From: an uncultured Gammaproteobacteria bacterium
GTDB lineage: Bacteria; Pseudomonadota; Gammaproteobacteria; Nitrosococcales; Methylophagaceae
DNA: 34,987 nt
Direction of reading: 5' to 3'
Assembly: GCA_937900515.1 (NCBI GenBank)
Contig: CALCCU010000199.1
Span: 1-34,987, forward strand
The position numbers were made by a program, and so were the translations under genes. Below are positions 10,392 through 19,288 of this stretch, one piece after another; position 1 is the stretch's first letter, and every line of letters starts with the position of its first letter. The notes beneath the pieces are model-generated. The model did not search any database. It worked only from the letters and a program-made list of their open reading frames with translations, and had not been told where the DNA came from.

Positions 10392-10718
10392 ATGATTACG
10401 TTAACTGATTCTGCTGTAGAACGAATACGAGACATGGTTTCCAAGAAGGATGAAGCAATTGGTCTTCGTATTGGTGTAACTGAAAGCGGCTGTTCAGGTT
10501 ACAGTTACGCATTAGATTTTGCTAAAGAAATAGCCGCTAATGACACTGTAATTGAACAAGCAGATGTTAAAGTCGTCGTTGATGAAGCCAGTATGCCAAT
10601 TTTAGATGGCATAGAGCTGGACTTCGTAAAACAGGGATTGAACCAAAGCTTTAAATTCAATAACCCAAATGTAGTCTCATCTTGTGGTTGCGGCGAAAGC
10701 TTTAGCACTACTAAATAA
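10392..10718 (+). CDS. HesB/IscA-type iron-sulfur carrier protein
   Basis: 108 aa A-type carrier, two bases after iscR. The three ligand cysteines are present: Cys34 in ESGCSGYSYAL, and Cys98 and Cys100 in the C-terminal SSCGCGESF. These bind iron or an Fe-S cluster for transfer to target proteins. Sequence alone does not settle whether this is IscA, SufA or ErpA; proximity to iscR favours an IscA/SufA role. The following PMP3 gene starts 20 bases on and may share the transcript. Confidence 0.92.
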   Translation: MITLTDSAVERIRDMVSKKDEAIGLRIGVTESGCSGYSYALDFAKEIAANDTVIEQADVKVVVDEASMPILDGIELDFVKQGLNQSFKFNNPNVVSSCGCGESFSTTK

Positions 10719-10738
10719 TTAACTAAGGAAATAAAAGC

Positions 10739-10900
10739 GTGGACAATAAAATCTTACTAATCATTCTGGCAATTCTTCTTCCACCATTAGCTGTATTTTT
10801 GAAAAAAGGTGCCGGACAAGATTTGATTATTAATATTGTTTTATGCTTCTTTTTCTATATCCCGGGCATTATTCACGCGCTTTGGCTTGCAACACGGTAA
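10739..10900 (+). CDS. PMP3/YqaE-family small membrane protein
   Basis: 53-aa ORF starting at GTG 10739 with AAGGAA upstream. Two hydrophobic helices are joined by a short polar loop. The first has ILAILLPPLAVFLKKGAG, with the family's double proline and KKG, and the second has DLIINIVLCFFFYIPGIIHA. These are hallmarks of UPF0057/PMP3 stress-linked membrane peptides (YqaE in E. coli), thought to affect membrane potential or ion balance under salt or cold stress. A strong terminator begins about 20 bases downstream, making this the last gene of the iscR unit. Confidence 0.88.
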   Translation: MDNKILLIILAILLPPLAVFLKKGAGQDLIINIVLCFFFYIPGIIHALWLATR

Positions 10901-10920
10901 ACGTGTAGCGATTACATTAA

Positions 10921-10957
10921 AACCACTATTATCACCGAGTAATAGTGGTTTTTTTTT
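10921..10957 (+). terminator. Rho-independent terminator after the PMP3 gene
   Basis: AACCACTATTA (10921-10931), loop of 8, TAATAGTGGTT (10940-10950), followed by a run of about nine T. Ends the iscR-iscA-PMP3 transcript before bioA. Confidence 0.92.
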
Positions 10958-11013
10958 ACTTATAATTTATCAATCTATAACTAAAATGACTGATAGCTTG
11001 CTAAAATAGCAGT

Positions 11014-12306
11014 ATGAAAAATACCGACGACCTTAGTTTTGACCGTGAACATATTTGGCATCCATATAGCAGTGTTGTTCATCCTCCCTGTATCCATGAA
11101 GTTGTATCTGCCGACGGTGTTCGTTTAACACTTAATGATGGCCGTAAAATCATTGATGGCATGTCTTCATGGTGGTCAGCGATTCATGGTTATAATCATC
11201 CTCGCATAAATCAAGCAGCAAAAGCACAGATTGATCAAATGTCGCATGTGATGTTTGGTGGCCTAACGCATCCTCCTGCAGTTGATCTTGCTCGTAAGTT
11301 AATCGATATCACAGCCGAACCATTGCAGAAAGTATTTTTTGCTGACTCTGGCTCTATTGCAGTTGAAGTTGCTATTAAAATGGCGATTCAATATTGGTTT
11401 GCTCAAGGTAAGCAAGAGAAACAACGTTTATTGACCGTTCGCAATGGTTATCATGGTGATACCTTCGGCACGATGTCGGTATGTGATCCTGATAATGGTA
11501 TGCATACTTTTTTTAATAAAGTCTTACCAAAACAGTTTTTTGCACCATCACCGAATTGCATTAATGATGAAGACTGGTCTGATGATAATATTGCTGAATT
11601 CCGCGAGATTATTAGTGAACATCACCATGAAATAGCAGCGGTAGTACTCGAACCAATAGTGCAGAATGCAGGTGGCATGCGTTTTTATTGTCCTGAATAT
11701 TTGCGTCAGGTAAGAGCCTTATGTGATCAGTATGATGTGTTACTGATATTAGATGAGATAGCGACTAACTTTGGCCGTACAGGCCGTTTATTTGCCTATG
11801 AACATGCAGATATTTGTCCAGATATCCTATGCCTAGGAAAATCATTAACGGCAGGTTATATGACCTTAGCGGCAACAATGTGTACACAAAAAGTAGCTAA
11901 TGGTATTGCGGCTGATGGAAGCGGCGCTTTAATGCATGGGCCTACCTTTATGGCTAATCCACTTGCTTGTCGTGTTGCTAGTGAAAGTATTGCTCTATTG
12001 TTAGAGTCTGACTGGCAGCAAAACGTTAAGGCCATTGAGCAACAGTTTATTGATGAATTAATGCCTTATCAATCTGACAAATTAGTCAAAGATGTACGGG
12101 TGATGGGGGCAATTGGTCTGGTTGAACTACATGAGCCAGTTGACCAGTATATGGATTGGTTACCGACATTTATTGTTGAGCAAGGCGTTTGGCTCCGACC
12201 TTTTAGAAATCTCATTTATATTACGCCCCCTTTTATTATTAGCTCAGAAGACTTAACTCAATTGACTACTGCTGTTGGTACTATTCTTAAACGCTTATCT
12301 CTGTGA
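11014..12306 (+). CDS. bioA: Adenosylmethionine-8-amino-7-oxononanoate aminotransferase
   Basis: 430 aa PLP-dependent class III aminotransferase. It converts KAPA to DAPA in biotin synthesis using SAM as amino donor. Diagnostic motifs: HIWHPYSS near the N-terminus, DGMSSWWSAIHGYNHP (about 48-63), SHVMFGGLTHPPAV, FFADSGSIAVEVAIKMA, YHGDTFGTMSVCDPDNGMH and LDEIATNFGRTG (PLP-ring Asp247). Lys276 in LCLGKSLTAGY is the Schiff-base lysine. Here it stands alone, away from bioBFCD. No BirA operator was recognised upstream. Its last 12 bases overlap the convergent batD gene, leaving no room for a terminator between them. Confidence 0.95.
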   Translation: MKNTDDLSFDREHIWHPYSSVVHPPCIHEVVSADGVRLTLNDGRKIIDGMSSWWSAIHGYNHPRINQAAKAQIDQMSHVMFGGLTHPPAVDLARKLIDITAEPLQKVFFADSGSIAVEVAIKMAIQYWFAQGKQEKQRLLTVRNGYHGDTFGTMSVCDPDNGMHTFFNKVLPKQFFAPSPNCINDEDWSDDNIAEFREIISEHHHEIAAVVLEPIVQNAGGMRFYCPEYLRQVRALCDQYDVLLILDEIATNFGRTGRLFAYEHADICPDILCLGKSLTAGYMTLAATMCTQKVANGIAADGSGALMHGPTFMANPLACRVASESIALLLESDWQQNVKAIEQQFIDELMPYQSDKLVKDVRVMGAIGLVELHEPVDQYMDWLPTFIVEQGVWLRPFRNLIYITPPFIISSEDLTQLTTAVGTILKRLSL

Positions 12307-14046
12307 TGGATAAAGTGGGGCTAAGTGCTCATCAACATCTTTAACCGCTCTATCCTTTACTTGGTTATTTTTTACAGCTTGTAATAATGACGCACCTTGC
12401 CAATTCGCTTTATCTTTAGCATATAAAGCGTGATTAAGTTTTACGAGCTCCGCTTGTAAGGCTGGATCTACATAGGGCTGCAATGCCGAAAAACTAGTCA
12501 CCTTATAAGCAGAGGCTGCCCATTTCAGTAGTGCTAATTGAGCTGATTTTGCATCATTATCTGCACATGATTGTTGTAATGCCTTGATAGCCTCTTTTGT
12601 GTTAAGTTCTTTTTTGTCATTTGATTCAGCTGTTCCAGTTATCTGTTTTTTACGTGCCTTTATCAACATAATTAACGTGATAACCCATGCAAAAGCAAAA
12701 AGAATAGTAAGCCACTGCCAATAAGTATTTTGTTGTTTAGGTGATGGCTCTATTTTGGTGGACTGGGCAGGTTCGGGTGTTTTTTCAACAGCTTGAAGTG
12801 TCGCGGCCGAGTTTGGCAATGGTTGATCTTCAGGTGTTGTATTTGTGGGGTTGATTGCCATTAATGTTGTTTCTGGAAGCGTGGCGACTTCTATTTTATT
12901 AGTGTTGGTATTAAACCATGGAACCTCGATAGCTGGCAGGGTGAATGAGCCTGCTTTAGACGGTATGATCGCTACTTTTTGTTCACGCATAGCTATGATG
13001 CCACTGCTGTTAGCACGGTCATTAATGACTGCTTGATCAGGGTAGGCTTTGAGTTGTGGGGCGAGTGTCTGGCCGGTGAGGTCAGGCAACTGACTCGAAG
13101 TTGTACCTTGTGCAATTAATGTGATTGTACGCGTAATTGGTTCACCTACATTAACTTGTAAGTCCTTATTATTAGCCCATGTCTGTTCTAAGCTTAACTT
13201 ATCAGCAGCTAACCAATGTTTGCCATTAAAACTATTTGGAGCTGCTTGAACATTTAAACTGATAGCTTTTGATGACACACGTTTAGTTTGTGTACTCGGT
13301 GTGTTGAAAAAGCTATTAACGCGGCCATGTGAATCATCAATAATAACTTGTGCTGTTAATACCATTGGCTCAATTGTTAGAGGACCACTTTGTTGTGGAA
13401 ATAATGCATATCTTCGTTCTGTAACAAGATAAGTAACACCTTTAATTTGGGTTTTATATTGAGTATCTTCACCTAGCTTTTCTACCACGGTATTTTCTAA
13501 GTTGGGCTCAGTCAGTGATGCTTGAGAAAAATTAACTCGTTGATAGAGGCGAACGGTATATAGAACCTGACTTTGTACGTAAGGGGTTTGCTTATCAACT
13601 TCGACGTCTAAATATAAAGGCTCATTCAGCTGTACATCATCTGTAGCAGTAGTTTTAGCGACTGTAATTGCCAATGGACTAGAGGAGTCATCACCAAATG
13701 AAATCGCTGGTATGGTGACACTGCCATTGTGTTTAGCCATTAGGTTTAATGTCCAAGTAATAGCTTTATTTGTCTTGCCATTTATCCATGAGAGTTGACT
13801 ACTTTTTTGCTGATTAAGAATGTCAAAATCTTTCTCTAACGGACTAAAGTCTGGGTCATCATCAGGGGATTCATCAGCATTAAAAATAACTTGAAATGAT
13901 TCATTGAGTGCAACAGGGTTTCTATCGATGGTGACATTAATTTGTGCGGCGAGTAATGACGTTGAAAACAGGAGTAGTACAGCAATGCTGTAACCATGCG
14001 TTTTCTTAAATACGTGTTTGATAAGCAATATCAAGCTAATTACCAT
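12295..14046 (-). CDS. batD: BatD-type membrane protein (oxygen tolerance family)
   Basis: 583 aa. An N-terminal hydrophobic segment serves as signal peptide (MVISLILLIKHVFKKTHGYS and the following leucine-rich stretch ending near AQINVTID). A long extracytoplasmic region of beta-sandwich type follows, with NPVALNESFQVIFNADESP, VQSQVLYTVRLYQRV and VTYLVTERRYALFPQQSG. One TM helix (about 445-465, WLTILFAFAWVITLIMLIKA) precedes a cytoplasmic tail. These match BatD, the large periplasmic member of Bat operons. It is the last gene of the operon and overlaps batB by 7 bases. Precise function is unknown; in Bacteroides, Bat genes were linked to aerotolerance. Confidence 0.85.
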   Translation of the reverse strand: MVISLILLIKHVFKKTHGYSIAVLLLFSTSLLAAQINVTIDRNPVALNESFQVIFNADESPDDDPDFSPLEKDFDILNQQKSSQLSWINGKTNKAITWTLNLMAKHNGSVTIPAISFGDDSSSPLAITVAKTTATDDVQLNEPLYLDVEVDKQTPYVQSQVLYTVRLYQRVNFSQASLTEPNLENTVVEKLGEDTQYKTQIKGVTYLVTERRYALFPQQSGPLTIEPMVLTAQVIIDDSHGRVNSFFNTPSTQTKRVSSKAISLNVQAAPNSFNGKHWLAADKLSLEQTWANNKDLQVNVGEPITRTITLIAQGTTSSQLPDLTGQTLAPQLKAYPDQAVINDRANSSGIIAMREQKVAIIPSKAGSFTLPAIEVPWFNTNTNKIEVATLPETTLMAINPTNTTPEDQPLPNSAATLQAVEKTPEPAQSTKIEPSPKQQNTYWQWLTILFAFAWVITLIMLIKARKKQITGTAESNDKKELNTKEAIKALQQSCADNDAKSAQLALLKWAASAYKVTSFSALQPYVDPALQAELVKLNHALYAKDKANWQGASLLQAVKNNQVKDRAVKDVDEHLAPLYPSQR

Positions 14047-15848
14047 GATTGCTCCTGTGATGAATTGTTATTCCGTTGATTGTATTGATATTTGAACTTA
14101 CGCTTTAATAATCCAGCAGGATCATCAGGGATCCGTTTGAGCCATTGCTGCTGGGCTTGTTTTTGTTCATCGCTTTCACTTTGTTGCTGAGGTGTTAGTT
14201 GCTGTTCATCCTCATTTTGTTCGTCGGCTTGTTGCTGTGATTCAGCAGGATTTTTATCTTCGCTCTTTTGGCTCTTATCTTCTTCCTCAGGTTTTTGGCT
14301 ATCTTTCTGCTTATTCTTCTCTAGGCTATTTTGCTGTGAGTCAGATTTAGATTGTTGGTCCTGCTGATCAGGTTGCTGCCCATTAGATTCAGGCTTTTGG
14401 TCGTCCTGATTTTGGTCTTGGTTTTGCTGTTTGTTATCGCCTTGCTGAGACTGTTTGTCTTTATTATCTTGTTGCTGTTGTTTTTTTAAAGCATCTTCAA
14501 CTTGTTGTTTATTGTATTGTGCATCTTCATGTTTAGGATCAAGTTTTAGTGCTTGTTCATAGGATTCTATGGCTGATTCTAACTGATTTGCTTTTGCGAG
14601 AGCTGTACCTTGATTGTAATAATCATCAGCAGTTTTTTGCTCAATAGATTTTAAGGTCTCAGCTGCTTGTTGATACTGTTCAGATTTATAATGTGCAGCT
14701 GCCCGCCACTCAGGTGAGTCGAATTGTTCAGCTGCCTGCGAGTAGTCTTCTTGTTTGAATATTTGCTGTGCTTGTTGATCATCTGTTTGCCATAGATCTT
14801 GCCATTCAAAAGCATAACTATCCTGAGGGTAGTTCAGAAGAGTTATTACAGGCACTATGAGTAGACCTTTCCTAAAGTATAGGGCTGCAAGGGGCAATAT
14901 AAGAAGAAGTAGCCACGGTCCTTGTTCTGCCCACTGTTCAATTACGTGCTCATCATTTTGTGTTGTATCAGCATTTGTTTTGGCATCAATGTGAGTCATT
15001 AGGGCTTTTATATCGCTGTCATCACTGCTTATGGGGCGGTATAGCCCCTTACCTGAACGAGTCAGTGACGTCAGCAAAGAAGAATTCAGCTTAGGTATAA
15101 CGATACTGCCTTGTTGATCTTTCAAAAAACCACCATCAGCTAACTTCACAGGGGCACCATCAGTTGTTCCTACACCTAAGATTGATACCGTATAGTTAGT
15201 TGCGATGTCTTTTACATGGTCATCAAGGTTTACTTGAACATCGTCACTGATCAATAAAATTGAGCCTTGTGTTTGTCCAGCTTGCTTTAAAAGTTGAACG
15301 GCTAAATCAAGCGCAGCGCGGGTATTATTACCTTGGCTGGGCATGATATTGGTACTGAGTGCATTCACTTGACTGCTGATAGTAGCGGTATCATTTGTTA
15401 GAGGAGTGACGGTAAAAGCATCGCCTGCATAAGCAATAAGTGCGGTTAAGCCATCTTTTCGTTGTTGCAAAATGTCGGCTAATTTATAACGTGCTCTTAT
15501 TAAACGACTAGGCTTGATATCCGTAGCATTCATTGAACGTGATAGATCAAGTGCAATCACTAAAGCAGCGTCATTACGGAAAACAGGACTAGGCAGCTGC
15601 TCCCACGTAGGGCCTGCTAAGGCGATAATTGCTAATAGGCTGGCAATGGATACAGTGATAGAACGCCAACGGTGACGCATTGGTTGGTTATTATCTTGCA
15701 AAATATGTGGAAGCAGGGCGTCATCACATACCTCTGACCAGTTGCCACGTGCTAGTTTGTTTTTAGCGACAAACCATATACATAAAGCCAATGGCAGTAA
15801 GGCAATAAACCAATAGGGTCTTAAAAAGTGAAAGGCATCTACGCTCAT
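14040..15848 (-). CDS. batB: BatB-BatC fusion: membrane VWA protein with TPR and Gln-rich tail
   Basis: 602 aa from the ATG at 15848, whose ATGA overlaps the batA stop. The frame is open further upstream, but that part lies inside batA. TM helices at about 12-28 and 65-80; VWA domain with MIDAS Asp101-Ser103-Ser105 (IALDLSRSM) and later LLISDD; a TM pair around 315-350. A TPR region follows (YYNQGTALAKANQLESAIES, EQALKLDPKHEDAQYN). Then comes a tail of about 120 residues made almost entirely of Gln, Asp, Lys, Ser, Glu and Asn. In many genomes the TPR part is a separate gene, batC. It probably forms a metal-dependent scaffold with BatA at the inner membrane. Confidence 0.9.
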   Translation of the reverse strand: MSVDAFHFLRPYWFIALLPLALCIWFVAKNKLARGNWSEVCDDALLPHILQDNNQPMRHRWRSITVSIASLLAIIALAGPTWEQLPSPVFRNDAALVIALDLSRSMNATDIKPSRLIRARYKLADILQQRKDGLTALIAYAGDAFTVTPLTNDTATISSQVNALSTNIMPSQGNNTRAALDLAVQLLKQAGQTQGSILLISDDVQVNLDDHVKDIATNYTVSILGVGTTDGAPVKLADGGFLKDQQGSIVIPKLNSSLLTSLTRSGKGLYRPISSDDSDIKALMTHIDAKTNADTTQNDEHVIEQWAEQGPWLLLLILPLAALYFRKGLLIVPVITLLNYPQDSYAFEWQDLWQTDDQQAQQIFKQEDYSQAAEQFDSPEWRAAAHYKSEQYQQAAETLKSIEQKTADDYYNQGTALAKANQLESAIESYEQALKLDPKHEDAQYNKQQVEDALKKQQQQDNKDKQSQQGDNKQQNQDQNQDDQKPESNGQQPDQQDQQSKSDSQQNSLEKNKQKDSQKPEEEDKSQKSEDKNPAESQQQADEQNEDEQQLTPQQQSESDEQKQAQQQWLKRIPDDPAGLLKRKFKYQYNQRNNNSSQEQSW

Positions 15849-16831
15849 GACATCCTCACGCGTCGAATGGCAATTACAGCAGCAAAACACAAGGCGAAAG
15901 CAAGCGGCCATGAGTAAAGTTCAGTCATGGGTCTAAAGTATAGTTTATCTTTTTCTACAGGTTCTAATTGATCTAGTAATTGATAGACTTGTTCAAGCTC
16001 TTCAGTGTTACGGGCACGGAAATATTGGCCACCTGTTTTATCTGCAATTGCAGTCAAGGTGGCTTCATCTAAATCACTCGATGGATTGACCTTTCTGTTA
16101 CCAAAAAAACTTCGAATGATCATCTCATCGGCACCAATCCCAATCGTGTAAATTTTTAGGTGATTACTAGCTGCAAGATCGGCTGCTTGTAATGGCGATA
16201 CTTCACCAGCGGTATTCGCACCATCAGTTAATAAAATTAATACCTGACTCTCTGCTTTTTGATCTTGCATGCGTTTGACAGCAAGCCCAATGGCATCACC
16301 AATTGATGTGGCTGGTTTATCATCAGTAATACCAATAAATGCTTCATTGAGTAGGGTTGATACCGTTTTATAATCAAAGGTTAACGGTGTTTGAACATAA
16401 GCTGTCGTACCAAACAGAATTAAACCAAGACGATCGCCTGCTCGACGCTCAATAAAAGCACTAGCAACTTGTTTGGTCGCTGATAAGCGATCAATAGGGC
16501 TATTAGCAATAATAAAGTCTTCTTCTTGCATACTGCCTGATACATCAACAGCAATCATTAAGTCACGACCTGACATGGCTTGTTCAATAGGTTCTCCAAG
16601 CCATTGTGGACGGCAGCTAGCCACTATTAATAATACCCACGCAATACTCGCTAAAATTAATGGCCACTGTTTTTCAGGGGCCATAGTAATATTTGAGTTA
16701 TCACCAAAGTCTTCTAAAAAGGGGACTTTTAATGCAGCTTGTTGCACGGGGGCTTGTGCAGGTACTAACCATCTCACTAATAAAGGGATAGGTAGGGCAA
16801 GTAATAACCATGGCCATTCAAAATGAATCAT
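15845..16831 (-). CDS. batA: BatA: membrane VWA-domain protein
   Basis: 328 aa from ATG at 16831 (MIHFEWPWLL), chosen because AGGAC lies about 8 bases upstream and the ATGA overlaps the stop of the preceding gene. Layout: TM helix about 6-24, second TM about 57-73, VWA domain with MIDAS Asp96-Ser98-Ser100 (AVDVSGSM), a later LILLTDGANTAGE (second MIDAS Asp), and a final TM near the C-terminus (SWPLAFALCFAAVIAI). VWA/MIDAS domains bind a divalent metal and a protein partner. In Bat operons they are thought to work with the MoxR ATPase in protein maturation. Closely coupled to batB. Confidence 0.9.
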   Translation of the reverse strand: MIHFEWPWLLLALPIPLLVRWLVPAQAPVQQAALKVPFLEDFGDNSNITMAPEKQWPLILASIAWVLLIVASCRPQWLGEPIEQAMSGRDLMIAVDVSGSMQEEDFIIANSPIDRLSATKQVASAFIERRAGDRLGLILFGTTAYVQTPLTFDYKTVSTLLNEAFIGITDDKPATSIGDAIGLAVKRMQDQKAESQVLILLTDGANTAGEVSPLQAADLAASNHLKIYTIGIGADEMIIRSFFGNRKVNPSSDLDEATLTAIADKTGGQYFRARNTEELEQVYQLLDQLEPVEKDKLYFRPMTELYSWPLAFALCFAAVIAIRRVRMS

Positions 16832-17292
16832 AGCTTTTGTCCTTTTAGCCATAATTCACATAAGCTAATTAATGCATCAAGGTCGAGGTCTTCAGGTGCT
16901 GTTTTTCTAAATGGAGCTTCAGCAAGGCATTGACCTAGACCTTGACTAAATGGTTGACCATCTACGCTACGATCTAAATATTCGAGCCATGCTTGTCCTG
17001 TTAAACCTGCACTTTGTTCACGAGGAGTGATACTAATTGTGACACGGCGTAGCCAGTTTGAAATCTGCTGTAATTTTTGTAAATCGTTAGCATCAGAACT
17101 AGCTTTGATTTCTAATAATAAAGTCTTAGCACTGCTTAATGCTGTTTTACGAGTGAGTCGTTTAAATAACCACCATGCAGCATAAATACTAAGCGGTACA
17201 ATAATTAGCAGTAACCACCAACCAATGGCTAGCGGCCACCAACTTATGGCATCAGGCAAGTGAATATCACGTAAAGCTAAACCCTGCTCCAT
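16828..17292 (-). CDS. DUF4381-family membrane protein of the Bat operon
   Basis: 154 aa. The N-terminal stretch LRDIHLPDAISWWPLAIGWW is the signature of this family, leading into one TM helix (LLLIIVPLSIYAAWWLF, about 27-44). A basic cytoplasmic domain follows with QISNWLRRVTISITPREQSAGL and AWLEYLD. The start shares one base with the DUF58 stop (TAATG), and the stop overlaps the batA ATG, so it is translated in line with both. DUF4381 proteins occur between DUF58 and BatA in proteobacterial Bat operons; the biochemical role is unknown. It occupies the place that mxaA fills in the mxa cluster. Confidence 0.85.
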   Translation of the reverse strand: MEQGLALRDIHLPDAISWWPLAIGWWLLLIIVPLSIYAAWWLFKRLTRKTALSSAKTLLLEIKASSDANDLQKLQQISNWLRRVTISITPREQSAGLTGQAWLEYLDRSVDGQPFSQGLGQCLAEAPFRKTAPEDLDLDALISLCELWLKGQKL

Positions 17293-18188
17293 TAACGTAA
17301 TACCTCAAGTGGATCATCTACCGTACTGCATTGCAGAAAGTTCATACGCCATTTTTTACTGATTTTTTGTAGATGGCTTTGCTGTTGTAGAAAACGTTGT
17401 TGATATTGTTCAAGTCGTTGTTTGTCAGCACTATCTATAATGATATCTTTTAATTTATCTGTGAAGCGAAAGCGGCCTTTACTAGGTAACTTGCTTTCCA
17501 ATGGGTCATAGATATGAATCAATATGATTTCGCAGTGTTTACCTAGTTTTATCAAATGCCGCTCAGCTGATTCGTTTAGGTTTCGAAAATCACTAATAAG
17601 ATACACTAAGCTACCTGGATGTGTATGTTGATTAAGACGAGTTAATACTCGTTCTAATGAAATAGTGTTATCTGATTGCGTGTGATTAGGTTTCACCAAT
17701 GCATTGAGAAAATGTAATACAGCATGTTTACCACCTTTAGGTTTAATTTCCTGACAGTGCTGGTGGTTAAAAATTTGACCACCAATACGATCACCATTGG
17801 CATGTGCCTTCCAAGCAAGTAAGGCAGCTAATTTAGCTGCTTGAACCGATTTGAATACACCTCGTGTGGCAAAAGCCATGGTCGGGCTCATATCAACGGA
17901 AATAAACACAGGGCGTTCACGTTCTTCACGATAGATTTTAGTATGCGTTTTATCACTACGGGCCGTCACTCGCCAATCAATACTACGAATATCATCACCT
18001 GCTTGATAAACTCGTGCCTCATCAAACTCCATGCCTCGACCTTTGAAGCGAGAAACATAGCCACCGTTTTGACTGGATTTAATTTTATGTTGCCTTAGCG
18101 TGAGCATTGATGCTGGCTTAGCAAGGCTTATAAGCATCTTTAGACTAGCTGAGATCAGATCTGAGTTGTTTGGTGTAACCGTAGTCAA
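17292..18188 (-). CDS. DUF58 protein of the Bat operon
   Basis: 298 aa soluble protein with no TM. The DUF58 core begins with the conserved SRFKGRGMEFDEARVYQAGD and DIRSIDWRVTARSDKTHTKI, then YREERERPVFISVDMSPTM, whose DMSPT resembles a degenerate VWA MIDAS. The start is TTG at 18188, supported by AAGGAG about 8 bases upstream; no in-frame ATG fits better. It lies between moxR (12 bases upstream) and the DUF4381 gene. DUF58 and MoxR proteins are a conserved pair; the MxaS protein in this window is the paralogue for methanol dehydrogenase. Confidence 0.9.
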   Translation of the reverse strand: MTTVTPNNSDLISASLKMLISLAKPASMLTLRQHKIKSSQNGGYVSRFKGRGMEFDEARVYQAGDDIRSIDWRVTARSDKTHTKIYREERERPVFISVDMSPTMAFATRGVFKSVQAAKLAALLAWKAHANGDRIGGQIFNHQHCQEIKPKGGKHAVLHFLNALVKPNHTQSDNTISLERVLTRLNQHTHPGSLVYLISDFRNLNESAERHLIKLGKHCEIILIHIYDPLESKLPSKGRFRFTDKLKDIIIDSADKQRLEQYQQRFLQQQSHLQKISKKWRMNFLQCSTVDDPLEVLR

Positions 18189-18200
18189 AATAACGACTCC

Positions 18201-19187
18201 TTACGGTACAGCAACACGCGCTATGATTTGTTCAATAACCTGATCGGTTGTAATACCTTCTGCTTCAGCCTCATAAGATAAAAGCAGGCGGTGCCGTAAC
18301 ACATCAAATGCCATATCTTGAATATCTTCAGGCGTCACAAAATCACGTTGCTGAAGCCAAGCACGTGCTCGGGAACCGCGATCTAAAGCAATGCTAGCAC
18401 GAGGGCTGGCACCATATTGCAGCCATGTTGCCATATCTTCGCCATAGGCTTGTGGTGTGCGAGTGGCCAAAATAATTTGTAATAAGTATTGCTCTAAGTC
18501 ATCACTCATAAACACGTCTAACACTTCTTTTCTAGCCGTGAATAAGCTCTCTTGACTGATTTGTTCAATAGAAGAAGATTCGGATAGCAACTCACCTCTA
18601 GCTTCAGCCCGTGCCAAATGCAAAATATCTTTTTCATGTTCAGCGTGAGGATAGTCAATTTTTACATGCAGCATAAAGCGATCGAGTTGAGCTTCTGGCA
18701 GAGGATATGTACCTTCTTGTTCAATAGGGTTTTGTGTTGCCATCACCAAGAATAATGCTGGTAAAGGGTAGGTTGCTGCACCGACGGTGATTTGTCGCTC
18801 CGCCATAGCTTCTAATAAAGCTGCTTGTACTTTAGCGGGAGAGCGGTTGATTTCATCGGCTAGAATTAGGTTATGAAATAACGGCCCTTTTTGAAACTCA
18901 AAGCTACCTTGTTGTGGGCGATAGATTTCTGTTCCAGTTAAATCGGCGGGCAGTAAATCTGGCGTAAATTGCACACGGTGAAAGTTTGCTTCAATGCCTT
19001 TACTTAAAGCGTTAATGGCACGTGTTTTCGCTAAGCCTGGTGCACCTTCAACTAAAATATGACCATCGGCTAATAAGGCGATAAGCATTCGTTCAACTAA
19101 AATATCTTGACCGATAATCTGCTCACTAATGAAGGCTTTAAGTTGATTAACTGCTTGTTGTGATTGCGTTAAATTGGCCTCTGACAT
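18201..19187 (-). CDS. MoxR-type AAA+ ATPase of the Bat operon
   Basis: 328 aa from ATG 19187 (MSEANLTQ); AAGGAC lies about 9 bases upstream. Further in-frame codons upstream to 19220 have no such site. AAA+ motifs: Walker A (VEGAPGLAKTRA, an A-P-G-L-A-K-T variant usual in MoxR), Walker B (LILADEINRSPAKVQAALLE), sensor 1 (FLVMATQNPIEQEGTYPLPE) and sensor 2/arginine region (SPRASIALDRGSRARAWL). These ATPases act as chaperones or metal-insertion helpers with VWA proteins. First gene of the six-gene minus-strand operon. The 100 bases upstream, before the response-regulator stop, hold its likely promoter. Confidence 0.93.
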   Translation of the reverse strand: MSEANLTQSQQAVNQLKAFISEQIIGQDILVERMLIALLADGHILVEGAPGLAKTRAINALSKGIEANFHRVQFTPDLLPADLTGTEIYRPQQGSFEFQKGPLFHNLILADEINRSPAKVQAALLEAMAERQITVGAATYPLPALFLVMATQNPIEQEGTYPLPEAQLDRFMLHVKIDYPHAEHEKDILHLARAEARGELLSESSSIEQISQESLFTARKEVLDVFMSDDLEQYLLQIILATRTPQAYGEDMATWLQYGASPRASIALDRGSRARAWLQQRDFVTPEDIQDMAFDVLRHRLLLSYEAEAEGITTDQVIEQIIARVAVP

Positions 19188-19288
19188 GCGTTTTTTGTCC
19201 TTAAGTTTACTAAGTAGCAATGTGTTTATTGCACTATCTGACGGTGCTGAGAATTTAAAGTTCCAGCCTATGAGTTAAATTTTTTGTG

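Noticed and set aside
10958-11013. BirA operator upstream of bioA
   Set aside because: No TTGTAAACC-type dyad found in the intergenic sequence.
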